From NCBI RefSeq assembly GCF_014649495.1, contig NZ_BMTD01000035.1, positions 1 through 56,977 of the forward strand: 56,977 nt of DNA, written 5' to 3'. Position numbers and translations under genes: made by a program. The DNA is from Streptomyces filipinensis (GTDB lineage: Bacteria; Actinomycetota; Actinomycetes; Streptomycetales; Streptomycetaceae). Positions 7,503 to 14,478 of this stretch are shown piece by piece (positions within the stretch are counted from its first letter, which is position 1; each line of letters starts with the position of its first letter). Below the pieces are notes generated by a model. The model did no database searches, was not told the DNA's origin, and saw only the letters and a program-made list of their open reading frames with translations.

Positions 7503-8414
7503 TCAGGAGCAGAGGAAGGAGCCGGTGTACTTCGTCACCGCGAAGTAGCCGTTCTCCTTGATCGCCTGGGCGACCTGCTCGGCGACGCGTTCGCGCAACT
7601 CGGCGAAGAACGCCTCGTCGAGGCGCTCGTCGGGCTCGGAGGAGGCGCAGCAGTGGTTGTGGCCGACCTGGTAGAAGCGCAGGAACGGGGCGGGGTCGGT
7701 GAAGCGGAGCTGGTCCTGCCACGTGACCCTTTTCACGGTCTCGAAGTGGGCGGAGAGCTGCGCGGCGCCGTTGTCCAGGGACAGCCGGCCCTTGGGGGTG
7801 GCCTTGAAGAGGTAGGCGGGGGCGTTCATCGCCTTCAGGGCGGTGAAGTGGACCTGGTACATCTCCAGCATGCTGTCGGGTCGGTCCGTGGTGAGCTGGA
7901 AGATGCCGCCGGGGCGCATGACGCGGCGAACCTCGGAGAAGCAGCGGTCGAGGTCGGGCACGTAGTGGATCATGTAGTTGGCCATGACCCGGTCGAAGGA
8001 GTCGTCGGCGAGCATCGACAGGTCGTCGGCGCTGCCCTCGGTCCACGTGCACGGGGTGGCGGTGCCGTGCATCCGGGCCCGGGCGGCCTCCAGGACGGCC
8101 GGCGCGACGTCGAGGCCGGTGATCGTCCCGTCCGCGAGGTGCGGGCGCAGGTGCTCCAGGACGAAGGCGTTGCCGCATCCCAGGTCCAGGAGGTCCTCCT
8201 CTCCGGTGAGGGCCAAGTTGTTGATCATGTGGCCGACCATGGACGTCGGGTTGGTGCGGAAGCGGTTGTGGACGTCCTGCTTGACGTCCAGCATCCGGGT
8301 GTCGTTGAAGAAGCGCTCGCGGGCGGTCTCCATGGAGAACTCGAAGTGCTGCTCGGGGATGACCTCCTTCGCGAGGGCGTCGAGGGCGGCGGTGCGGAAG
8401 TCGGTCTGGCTCAT
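7503..8414 (-). CDS. SAM-dependent methyltransferase, class I
   Basis: The 303-aa product starts at ATG 8414 after AAGGAGACC. Motif I is LLDLGCGNAFVLEHL at about residues 75-89, followed by ITGLDVAPAVLEAARAR (acidic loop), SADDLSMLADDSFDRVMAN and a post-motif segment RVMRPGGIFQLTTD. This is a Rossmann-fold Methyltransf_11/25-like enzyme. An N-terminal helical extension of about 70 residues may cover the substrate. The gene lies 26 bp after the deaminase-like gene and 114 bp before galU. The methyl acceptor cannot be read from sequence; a nucleoside or sugar intermediate would fit the operon. Confidence 0.88.
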   Translation of the reverse strand: MSQTDFRTAALDALAKEVIPEQHFEFSMETARERFFNDTRMLDVKQDVHNRFRTNPTSMVGHMINNLALTGEEDLLDLGCGNAFVLEHLRPHLADGTITGLDVAPAVLEAARARMHGTATPCTWTEGSADDLSMLADDSFDRVMANYMIHYVPDLDRCFSEVRRVMRPGGIFQLTTDRPDSMLEMYQVHFTALKAMNAPAYLFKATPKGRLSLDNGAAQLSAHFETVKRVTWQDQLRFTDPAPFLRFYQVGHNHCCASSEPDERLDEAFFAELRERVAEQVAQAIKENGYFAVTKYTGSFLCS

Positions 8415-8440
8415 GACAGGTCTCCTTGACTCGTTCTGTT

Positions 8441-8908
8441 TCAGGGGTGGGTGAGCGGTGCGGGCCACTTGGTGCCCACGTACTTGTGGGGCAGCAGGCG
8501 GCCCAGCGGGGTCAGGGTGTCTTCGGGGTGGGGCAGGACCACCGAGATGTGTGGGGCGTGGTCCAGGAGGAGCTCGCGGCACAGCCCGCACGGGGGCACG
8601 ATCCGGGCGATCGGCGGTTCAGTGGGCTTGGGGAAGCGGACGGCGGCCACCGCGAGGAGGCCGGCGCTGGTGACCAGGCGGGCCGCCGACAGGGCCCCGG
8701 CCTCCGCGCAGACCGCCGCACGCCCGACCATCGCGTCCACGTGCAGGCCCAGGTGCAGCCGCCCGTCGGCGTCCACGACCGCGGCCGCGATCTGGTGGCG
8801 GGCCAGCACGTAGCGGTCCCGGATCGCCTCGAACGCCGCTGCCACCAGGTCGCGGGCGACAGGGTCGCTGTAGGCGGCAGCCGGGTTCGGGACGTCGTTG
8901 GCCCTCAT
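8441..8908 (-). CDS. Cytidine-deaminase-like zinc protein
   Basis: The 155-aa product shows the tetrameric cytidine deaminase/blasticidin-S-deaminase pattern: C67-A-E69 and P106-C107-x2-C110, giving three Cys zinc ligands and the proton-shuttling Glu. The usual Asn-x-Glu that grips the ribose is replaced by HVD in GLHVDAMVGRAAVCAE, so the substrate may not be plain cytidine. The ATG overlaps the stop of the dCTP-deaminase-like gene upstream (TGATG), which suggests translational coupling. It would deaminate a cytosine-type base or a related compound; the altered pocket makes the exact substrate uncertain. Confidence 0.83.
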   Translation of the reverse strand: MRANDVPNPAAAYSDPVARDLVAAAFEAIRDRYVLARHQIAAAVVDADGRLHLGLHVDAMVGRAAVCAEAGALSAARLVTSAGLLAVAAVRFPKPTEPPIARIVPPCGLCRELLLDHAPHISVVLPHPEDTLTPLGRLLPHKYVGTKWPAPLTHP

Positions 8909-9438
8909 CAGGCCGCCGCCCTTGCCGCATCCAGGTGGATCTTGGAGGGCTGCGGGCCGCGCGACCCCTGGTACTTCCCGTCGTAGAGGACGATGTCGCC
9001 CTGGACCCGGAAGAACGCCACCTGCCCGAGCCGGTCGCCGACATGCACCCGCAGCGGCTTCACCGAGTGGAACTGGAAGGTTGTCTGGCCGATAGAGCCG
9101 ATGTCGATGAGCTCGGCCGTGCAGTGGCTGAACAGGCCCAGCCGGGCTGCGCCCGACCGGCTGCTGATCCTCGGTACGTAGTGGTTGCTGCCGAGGACCT
9201 CTACGCTGGAGCCGAGGTAGACACGGTGCGGCTCCAGCACGAACCCGTTCTTGGGGATCTCGACCTCGACGTAGGGGTTTTCGGCGCGGGTGTCGAGGAC
9301 TTCGCCGGTGTAGTAGGCCAGGGTCGGGCCCAGCGTCAGGTCGTAGCTGTTCGGCTGAACCTGGGCGGAGTGGAAGGGTTCCAGAACGAGGCGGCCGCGT
9401 TCGCGCTCGGCAATGATGTCCGGTCCGGTCAGGATCAC
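8908..9438 (-). CDS. dCTP-deaminase/dUTPase-fold protein with altered active site
   Basis: The 176-aa product begins at GTG 9438, behind GAGGAG; this start aligns with the paralogue at 9986 (both VILTGP). The trimeric dUTPase/Dcd fold is recognisable from AQVQPNSYDLTLGP, RVYLGSSVEVLGS, SRSGAARLGLF and DRLGQVAFF. It aligns without gaps over the first 123 residues with its neighbour, but the catalytic Glu of dCTP deaminases is Gln122 here (TTFQF against TLEF) and GRSS has become SRSG. It may have lost deaminase activity, serve as a partner subunit, or act on another nucleotide. The stop overlaps the next start (TGATG). Confidence 0.8.
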   Translation of the reverse strand: MILTGPDIIAERERGRLVLEPFHSAQVQPNSYDLTLGPTLAYYTGEVLDTRAENPYVEVEIPKNGFVLEPHRVYLGSSVEVLGSNHYVPRISSRSGAARLGLFSHCTAELIDIGSIGQTTFQFHSVKPLRVHVGDRLGQVAFFRVQGDIVLYDGKYQGSRGPQPSKIHLDAARAAA

Positions 9439-9449
9439 GGGAGGTCTCC

Positions 9450-9986
9450 TCAAGCGTGAGACAGGACGGCCGGGGCCAGCAGCCCCGGCGGGGGAACGGT
9501 GGCTTCGTCGATCCGGCCGAACCGGCCGGTGTACGGCAGCCGGCCGCTGGTGGCGGCCCAGAAGCTGACCTGGCCGATGACCCGGTCCGCATAGACGCGG
9601 ACCGGCTGAACGGCCTTGAACTCCAGCGTCCAGTGGTGGCAGGCACCGATCTGCCCCAGGTCGGCGGCGTACTGGACGAACAGCCCCAGCCGTCCGACAG
9701 AGGACCGACCGATCAGCGAGGGCACGAACTCGGTGCTGCCGATCGTCTCCACCGTGGTTCCCAGGTACACCCGGCCGGGCATCAGCACGATCCCCTCCTC
9801 GGGGATCTCGACCTCGTCCAGGTCGAGCTGCCCGTGGGTGTCGGCCGTCCCAGCGCGGTGGGTGCGCAGCACGGGCCCGAGTCGGTAGTTGTAGGAGACG
9901 GGGTTGACCTGGGCAGGGGTGAACGGCTCGATGGTCAGCGCGCCCAGGTCGCGCTGGCGCTGGATCTCGGGGCCGGTCAGGATCAC
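9450..9986 (-). CDS. dCTP-deaminase-like protein, catalytic Glu retained
   Basis: The 178-aa product starts at GTG 9986, overlapping the stop of the kinase gene (GTGA). It has AQVNPVSYNYRLGP, RVYLGTTVETIGS, GRSSVGRLGLF (93-103), WTLEF with Glu122, and DRVIGQVSFW. These match Dcd residues for phosphate binding (Ser, Arg) and catalysis (Glu). It probably deaminates dCTP or a related cytosine nucleotide, yielding the uracil form. The two dcd-like genes are clearly a tandem duplication that diverged. Two copies beside a kinase and a CDA-like gene point to a pathway acting on deoxynucleotides rather than housekeeping dUTP supply. Confidence 0.85.
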   Translation of the reverse strand: MILTGPEIQRQRDLGALTIEPFTPAQVNPVSYNYRLGPVLRTHRAGTADTHGQLDLDEVEIPEEGIVLMPGRVYLGTTVETIGSTEFVPSLIGRSSVGRLGLFVQYAADLGQIGACHHWTLEFKAVQPVRVYADRVIGQVSFWAATSGRLPYTGRFGRIDEATVPPPGLLAPAVLSHA

Positions 9987-10540
9987 GCGATCAGCTCCCG
10001 GGCCAAGGCCGCGAGGCGCTCGCGGTACTCGGCGAGGTCTCCGGCGTTGTCGATCCGACGCCACGGCTCTACGTTCGGCGGCACCTCCGTGGGGTGGTTC
10101 TCGTCCCCCGCGCTCAGGTCGCCGCGCGCCTGCCGGCGGGACTGGCGCAGGGCGGCCGGCGCGTAGATCTCCACGAGCCGGAACCCGAGCCTGGTCACGG
10201 TGTCCGCGTCGGGGGCGCGCAGGTCGTCACACAGCAGCAGCGCCTTCGGGCTCTCCGCCTCGGCCCGCCGGACCCGGAAGGTGAACGGACCGGTCAGCGC
10301 GTCCGGGTTGATGCGGCGCATCTGGGTGCCAAGCAGGTTCAGGAGGTGACCGTCCTGCTGGGTGTCGTTGGTCAACGGCCGCCCGGCCAGCGCGTAGATG
10401 GTGCGCTGGGCCTCATAGAGGGGCTCCGCCAGGCGCAGGCGGACGACCTCGACTCTCTCGGAGGCGAGCTCCTGGGTCAGTACCTGCGCCGCGGTGCTCT
10501 TCCCGGCGCCGGGCAGCCCATACAAGGCGATCTTGGGCAT
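9983..10540 (-). CDS. P-loop nucleotide kinase, dNMP-kinase-like
   Basis: The 185-aa product starts at ATG 10540 after GGAAGG. The Walker A loop is GLPGAGKST (residues 8-16). Later segments NLLGTQMRRINPDALTG and LLLCDDLRAPDADTV resemble phage-type deoxynucleoside monophosphate kinases and adenylate-kinase-like proteins, and the length is typical. The segment QSRRQARGDLSAGDENHPTE may be the lid. It is the first gene of the leftward operon and overlaps the next gene by 4 bases. The likely role is phosphorylation of a nucleotide intermediate; the base specificity is not readable. Confidence 0.78.
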   Translation of the reverse strand: MPKIALYGLPGAGKSTAAQVLTQELASERVEVVRLRLAEPLYEAQRTIYALAGRPLTNDTQQDGHLLNLLGTQMRRINPDALTGPFTFRVRRAEAESPKALLLCDDLRAPDADTVTRLGFRLVEIYAPAALRQSRRQARGDLSAGDENHPTEVPPNVEPWRRIDNAGDLAEYRERLAALARELIA

Positions 10541-10863
10541 GACAGGCCTTCCTTTCTGCTGATCGCTGATGGCGGTGCGGGCGACAGGCCGTCGAATGAC
10601 CCGAGGGCGGTGAGATGGGCACGACGCCCCGGGGGGGCAGAGTCGCCACGGATCGCGCAGCCCGGCGGTATCCGGGTCACGCCCTGTCGATCTGGGCCGC
10701 GCACCACCAGGTTCGGCCTCGGAACGTGCCAGGAAAAGATGTTGGGGGTTGCCGTGGGTTGCCCGGCGGTTGCTCCCCGTTGCCTCGCGAGTGCTTCAGT
10801 CTTCCGGTCCGCTTCCTTCGGGCGGGACACTGAGGGTTCTGGTCCTGGAGAGGTAGAGCGCCC
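10541..10863. promoter_or_regulatory. Divergent intergenic region between the nucleotide operon and its TPR regulator
   Basis: No gene is seen in these 323 bases, which must carry promoters in both directions. The clearest element is a set of four phased GTTGC repeats at 10748-10784. GGAGAGG (near 10846) is the ribosome site of the rightward gene, and GGAAGG near 10550 is that of the leftward one. Confidence 0.6.
10748..10784 (+). promoter_or_regulatory. Four helically phased GTTGCY direct repeats (operator candidate)
   Basis: GTTGCC at 10748, GTTGCC at 10758, GTTGCT at 10769 and GTTGCC at 10779 start 10, 11 and 10 bases apart. They lie on the same face of the helix, as expected for cooperative binding by a dimeric or oligomeric regulator. 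They sit about 80 bases before the start of the TPR regulator and 200 bases before the divergent operon. Confidence 0.6.
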
Positions 10864-12225
10864 GTGATCACAGCCACCGCTGTCCAGCCCCACCCGCTCA
10901 GCACGCTTCTGTCCCGCCACGGCCTGACCGCCGCCGCCTACCTCAAGCGGGTGGCCGACCGCCATCTGGCGCTCGGTTTCGGCGCGATGGCGCATCGCAA
11001 GGAGAAGGTCACCCGCTGGACACGCGAGGGCGTCACGCCGGAGAAGAGCGCCCTTTTGGCGATCGCCAGCCTGCACGACATCGACTTCGCCGACGTGGAC
11101 CGCTACGGCTGGCCCGGCTTCCTGCTGCTGGCCCTTGACGACGACCGGACCGTGCTGGAGTCGCCGTGGACTGCGGCGGGTACGGTCACAGCACTAACGG
11201 AAGTAGGAGGGCCTGTGAAGGACCGCCGCGGCTTTCTGATCGCCTCCACCGCAACGCTGGCCTCCGCCCTCGCGCAGTGGCTCACAGCCGAACCCGCCCT
11301 CGCCATCGGCGACCGCGGCCGCAGAGTCGGCGCCGAGGCCGCCGCCCTGTTCGACGTACGACTCGATGCCCTGCGGCACCTCGACGACACCGTCGGCGCC
11401 GGACAGGTCTACGACGCCGCCGTGCTCGAACTGCGGCTGGTTGCCGACCTCCTCAAGAACGCCTCCTACAGCGAAGCCACCGGCCGCCGGCTCTTCGCCA
11501 GCGCCGCCGAGGCCTCACGCCTGGCCGGGTGGTGCGCCTATGACGAGGGCCGCCACGCCGCCGCCGAACGGCACTTCGTTGCCTCTCTGCGTGCCTCCAG
11601 CTCCGCACAGGACCCCACCCTGGGCGCGGTGACCCTCGCCTTCTGGGCGAACCTCCGCTACAACGCCGACGATTCCCACGGGGCCCTTCACCTCCTCGAC
11701 GGCGCGCTCGCAGACCGGCGCAAGATCTCCTCGCCCCGGGTGAAGGCGATGCTCCACGCCCGCGCCGCCCGCGCCCACTCCAAGGCCGGCGAACCCCTCT
11801 CGGCCTGGCGCCAGGTCGACGCCGCGTTCGACGCGTACGCGAAGGCCGATGCTCCCGACGCAGACCTGGCGTCGATGTACTGGATCAACCACGGCGAACT
11901 CCACCAGGTCGCGGCCAGCTCGGCCCTTAGCCTCGGCGAGCCCAGGCGGGCCCTGGAGAACTTCCACGCCGCCCTCACCCACGCCGACCCCTACGACACC
12001 GACCGCGAGGCGCGCGGCGCCGTGATCTACCAAGTTCGCGAAGCCGAAGCCCACCTCGCTCTCGGCGACGTCGACGCCGCCCTCGACCTCGGCCACCAGG
12101 TCATCCACACCATGGGCGGCATCGACTCGGCCCGTACCACCAGCACCCTTGACGAACTCCGGGGACAACTCACCGGCCACCGCCACGTCCCCGCGGTAGC
12201 CGACTTCCTCAACTACGCGGCCTGA
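10864..12225 (+). CDS. TPR-type regulatory protein with N-terminal HTH-like region
   Basis: The 453-aa product starts at GTG 10864 behind GGAGAGG. Residues about 40-70 (KEKVTRWTREGVTPEKSALL) resemble the degenerate HTH at the start of many Streptomyces TPR regulators. The rest is helical repeat sequence with Ala/Leu-rich TPR-like pairs to the end. The overall plan matches the protein at 22607. It is divergent from the nine-gene operon and 323 bp from it, so it is the likely regulator, perhaps sensing a small ligand or peptide with the TPR part and binding the phased GTTGC repeats. The regulatory link is inferred from position. Confidence 0.72.
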   Translation: MITATAVQPHPLSTLLSRHGLTAAAYLKRVADRHLALGFGAMAHRKEKVTRWTREGVTPEKSALLAIASLHDIDFADVDRYGWPGFLLLALDDDRTVLESPWTAAGTVTALTEVGGPVKDRRGFLIASTATLASALAQWLTAEPALAIGDRGRRVGAEAAALFDVRLDALRHLDDTVGAGQVYDAAVLELRLVADLLKNASYSEATGRRLFASAAEASRLAGWCAYDEGRHAAAERHFVASLRASSSAQDPTLGAVTLAFWANLRYNADDSHGALHLLDGALADRRKISSPRVKAMLHARAARAHSKAGEPLSAWRQVDAAFDAYAKADAPDADLASMYWINHGELHQVAASSALSLGEPRRALENFHAALTHADPYDTDREARGAVIYQVREAEAHLALGDVDAALDLGHQVIHTMGGIDSARTTSTLDELRGQLTGHRHVPAVADFLNYAA

Positions 12226-12235
12226 GCCGCCTCAG

Positions 12236-13699
12236 CTAGATGTACGTCAGTACCTCAGGCGGGCCTGCGGCTTCGGTCAGCTCCGACCAGTCCGCCGCCG
12301 TACCGGCGCGTTCGGCCCCTGCACGGCGGCGGTGCAACGCCGTGCAGCGGATCCCGCCGCCGACGTGCCACTCCATCGCCGGCGCGATGCCACCGTGCTC
12401 CTCACACCAGACCGCCACAACCAGCCCGCCGCAGTCCTGCCGGCGGCACGCGCACTCCTGGCCCGGCCGGACGTACGGCACACCGTGGCGCGCCACCCCC
12501 GCCGAGCCCTCAGTAGCGGCGCCCCGCAGACCGGCCGGCCAGGAGAGCGTCACGTGCAGGCCGCCCGACCCCGGCTGGAACCGTTCCACCAGCCTCACGT
12601 CGCCCAGCACCGCCAGCGGCCGCGTGCCCGGTACGGTCAGCCGGCGCACCGACGCCCCCCACTCCCGGCCCGTCAGGCCGTGCAGCGCCTCGGCGTCCTC
12701 CTCAGTGGACCAGCCGGACAACCGGTCTTCCCTCTCGGCATCGTCGGCCAAGAGCAGGTGCGGGTCCTCGATATGAAACCGGTGCGTGCGGCCACCGGAG
12801 AGGGCCACAACGAGCGAGGCCGTCGGGGCCTCCGCAGGAACGGCGATCTTTGCGTGGGCCAGGAGCCAGGCGACCACCGCGCGCCGGTCGAACTCCGGAT
12901 GGACGTGCGTGCCGCCTGCGGGGGCCGGGAAGTCGCTGTGCCGGCGCCGCCAGCACGCCACCGCGGCCCGGCCCACCCGGGCCATCCGCCCCACCTCCGT
13001 TAGCAGCACCCGGTCCGCTTCCCTGTCCACGGGGTCGAGGGCGGCGAGCGGGGAGCGACGGCCCGCCGTGATGGTGCGCACGGCCCGCCAATCCACGTAG
13101 GGCCGGATCACTTCCAACAGCGCGATTTCTCGGGCGTCGTAGAGAGAGACCGTGGTCACCCCACCGTGGTGCTTGTAGTCCACGTCCACGGAGGTGACGG
13201 GGGACAACCACCCCAGCCGACCGACGATCAAGTCGAACTCCGTGCGTCGCACACCAAGCCGCTGTGCGGCCTGGTCCGGGCCCAGAGGCACGTGCCGGTC
13301 GAGGAGAGCGGGCAGATCCCGGCGGCGGGCGAGGACGGCCACCTGGTCCGGGTGGACGTCGGGGAACTCGGCCTCTCCGCCGAGGTAGACCAAGAGACCG
13401 GCGTTGACGAGGTGGCCGACCGCCGAGGCGGTCACCCTCGGCCGGCGGATCGGGAGCGGCACGCCCAGGGCCTCGGTCAGCCGGTCCGCCGCCACCCCGG
13501 CACCCATCGGGCCCCGCAGCGCTGCACGCACGGCCTCGGGGTCGGTGGCCTCCACCACCGCCCGCGACCACATCCCGGGGCCGGCATCCGGCGGCGGGAC
13601 CAAGCCCGAGCCGGTAGCCCACCGCCATGCCGCTACCGGCACCCGCAGCCGGGACGCCGCCCCGTACACGTCGTAACTCTCACGAACCGAACGCACCAC
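12236..13699 (-). CDS. Unnamed Cys-rich DNA-binding protein family, full-length copy
   Basis: The 487-aa product is taken from GTG 13699, which has GGAG 8 bases before it; an in-frame ATG at 13717 lacks such a site. Several helix-turn-helix-like segments follow one another in the N-terminal half (for example TASAVGHLVNAGLLVYLGG and PDQAAQRLGVRRTEFDLI). Next comes an AlpA/excisionase-like element (VGRAAVACWRRRHSDFPAP then RRAVVAWLLAHAKI). The C-terminus has C-x-C-x4-C-x8-C-x2-H, a likely zinc site. A truncated homologue lies at 2112-2840 and a broken one at 53794-54130. Function is unknown to me; DNA binding is likely. A palindrome and promoter just upstream suggest autoregulation. The stop lies 10 bp from the convergent TPR regulator. 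Confidence 0.65.
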   Translation of the reverse strand: MVRSVRESYDVYGAASRLRVPVAAWRWATGSGLVPPPDAGPGMWSRAVVEATDPEAVRAALRGPMGAGVAADRLTEALGVPLPIRRPRVTASAVGHLVNAGLLVYLGGEAEFPDVHPDQVAVLARRRDLPALLDRHVPLGPDQAAQRLGVRRTEFDLIVGRLGWLSPVTSVDVDYKHHGGVTTVSLYDAREIALLEVIRPYVDWRAVRTITAGRRSPLAALDPVDREADRVLLTEVGRMARVGRAAVACWRRRHSDFPAPAGGTHVHPEFDRRAVVAWLLAHAKIAVPAEAPTASLVVALSGGRTHRFHIEDPHLLLADDAEREDRLSGWSTEEDAEALHGLTGREWGASVRRLTVPGTRPLAVLGDVRLVERFQPGSGGLHVTLSWPAGLRGAATEGSAGVARHGVPYVRPGQECACRRQDCGGLVVAVWCEEHGGIAPAMEWHVGGGIRCTALHRRRAGAERAGTAADWSELTEAAGPPEVLTYI

Positions 13700-13723
13700 G
13701 GAACACACTCCGATCATCCATCG

Positions 13724-13744
13724 GCGGCCTGACCGTCAGGCCGC
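13724..13744. promoter_or_regulatory. Perfect palindrome upstream of the Cys-rich DNA-binding gene
   Basis: GCGGCCTGAC (13724-13733) and GTCAGGCCGC (13735-13744) form a perfect 10-bp inverted repeat around one base. It lies in the leader of the gene starting at 13699, just downstream of the predicted promoter, where a repressor would block transcription. Confidence 0.6.
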
Positions 13745-13750
13745 GCCGGA

Positions 13751-13780
13751 AACATGCCAAAAAATCCTGTTTGTTGTCAA
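13751..13780 (-). promoter_or_regulatory. Sigma-70-type promoter for the 12236-13699 gene
   Basis: Reading leftward, TTGACA (13780-13775) is a perfect -35, followed 18 bases later by CATGTT (13756-13751), a partial -10. Transcription would begin near 13744, at the edge of the palindrome. Confidence 0.5.
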
Positions 13781-13962
13781 TGGCCCTAATTCTGGGGCGG
13801 GTTGGGAGCGCACCGCACAAGTCGCCTACGCGTACGCGAGGACCCGCGTCACCCGGACGGGTGCACCGCGGGCCCTCCGGCCGCCATGTCGACGGGATGC
13901 TGGCCGGTGACGCACCCCCGGTCCCGGGCCGCCTCGCGGGCGGCCCGGGAACCGGCCGCGGG

Positions 13963-14229
13963 CTAGCCGCGCGGGCGGCGGTCCCGGCGCTTGCGGCGGT
14001 GTACGGCAAGGCGCACGGCCTTGCCCAGTGCCCATGCCGCGCCCGACCACTGCGGCGCCCACGCGTCCACCGCCATCTGCCCCGCTTCGACGGCCAGTTC
14101 CACGGCCGCCCGGACCGCCCAGCGCCGGACGGTCGCCCTGCGAGGAGAGGCCGGCTCCTGGGGGCGCCCGCCCTCCTCCCGGCCGGACTCCCCGTCCACC
14201 GGCTCCCCAGCCATTTCAGCCATGCTCAT
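13963..14229 (-). CDS. Small basic hypothetical protein
   Basis: The 88-aa product starts at ATG 14229 with GAGGAG upstream at good spacing. The N-terminus is acidic and Gly/Glu-rich, the middle (VRAAVELAVEAGQMAVDAW) is amphipathic or weakly hydrophobic, and the C-terminus is strongly basic (HRRKRRDRRPRG). I do not recognise a family. The ribosome site and codon pattern support a real gene, but no homology can be judged here. Between this gene and the one at 13699 lie about 260 bases holding only that gene's promoter and operator. Confidence 0.5.
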   Translation of the reverse strand: MSMAEMAGEPVDGESGREEGGRPQEPASPRRATVRRWAVRAAVELAVEAGQMAVDAWAPQWSGAAWALGKAVRLAVHRRKRRDRRPRG

Positions 14230-14247
14230 GACAGCTCACTCCTCATA

Positions 14248-14296
14248 CGAAAGTGCGGCCACCTCCTCCGGACGGAGGGGGATGGCCGCACTTTCG
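14248..14296 (-). terminator. Long hairpin, likely terminator after the DNA ligase gene
   Basis: CGAAAGTGCGGCCA (14248-14261) pairs perfectly with TGGCCGCACTTTCG (14283-14296), and the loop holds a further near-perfect CCTCCTCCG/CGGAGGGGG stem. It lies about 180 bases beyond the ligase stop in its direction of transcription and just before the next leftward gene. There is no clear U-tract. Confidence 0.5.
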
Positions 14297-14478
14297 AACG
14301 CCGAGGGGTAAGCCCCGCAAGTCCACTAAAACCACAGGTCAAAGCAGTAGAGGGTGGGATTCGTGTGCGTGCTACACCACCGGACCCTTAGCCCTGCAAC
14401 CCACCCGGATGTGATCCACGGCACCCCCCTGAGGCTGCCCGGACCGCCCCGCCCCCGTTGCTCACACCGCCCACGCCC

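Noticed and set aside
5247..8429. A 1060-codon plus-strand open frame across the nucleotide operon
   Set aside because: It lies antiparallel to radical SAM, galU and methyltransferase genes that carry clear motifs. Its Gly/Val-rich translation is typical of a shadow frame in high-GC DNA.
13627..14391. A 254-codon plus-strand open frame
   Set aside because: It runs through the promoter and operator of the 13699 gene and the opposite small gene, with no ribosome site and no protein-like pattern.
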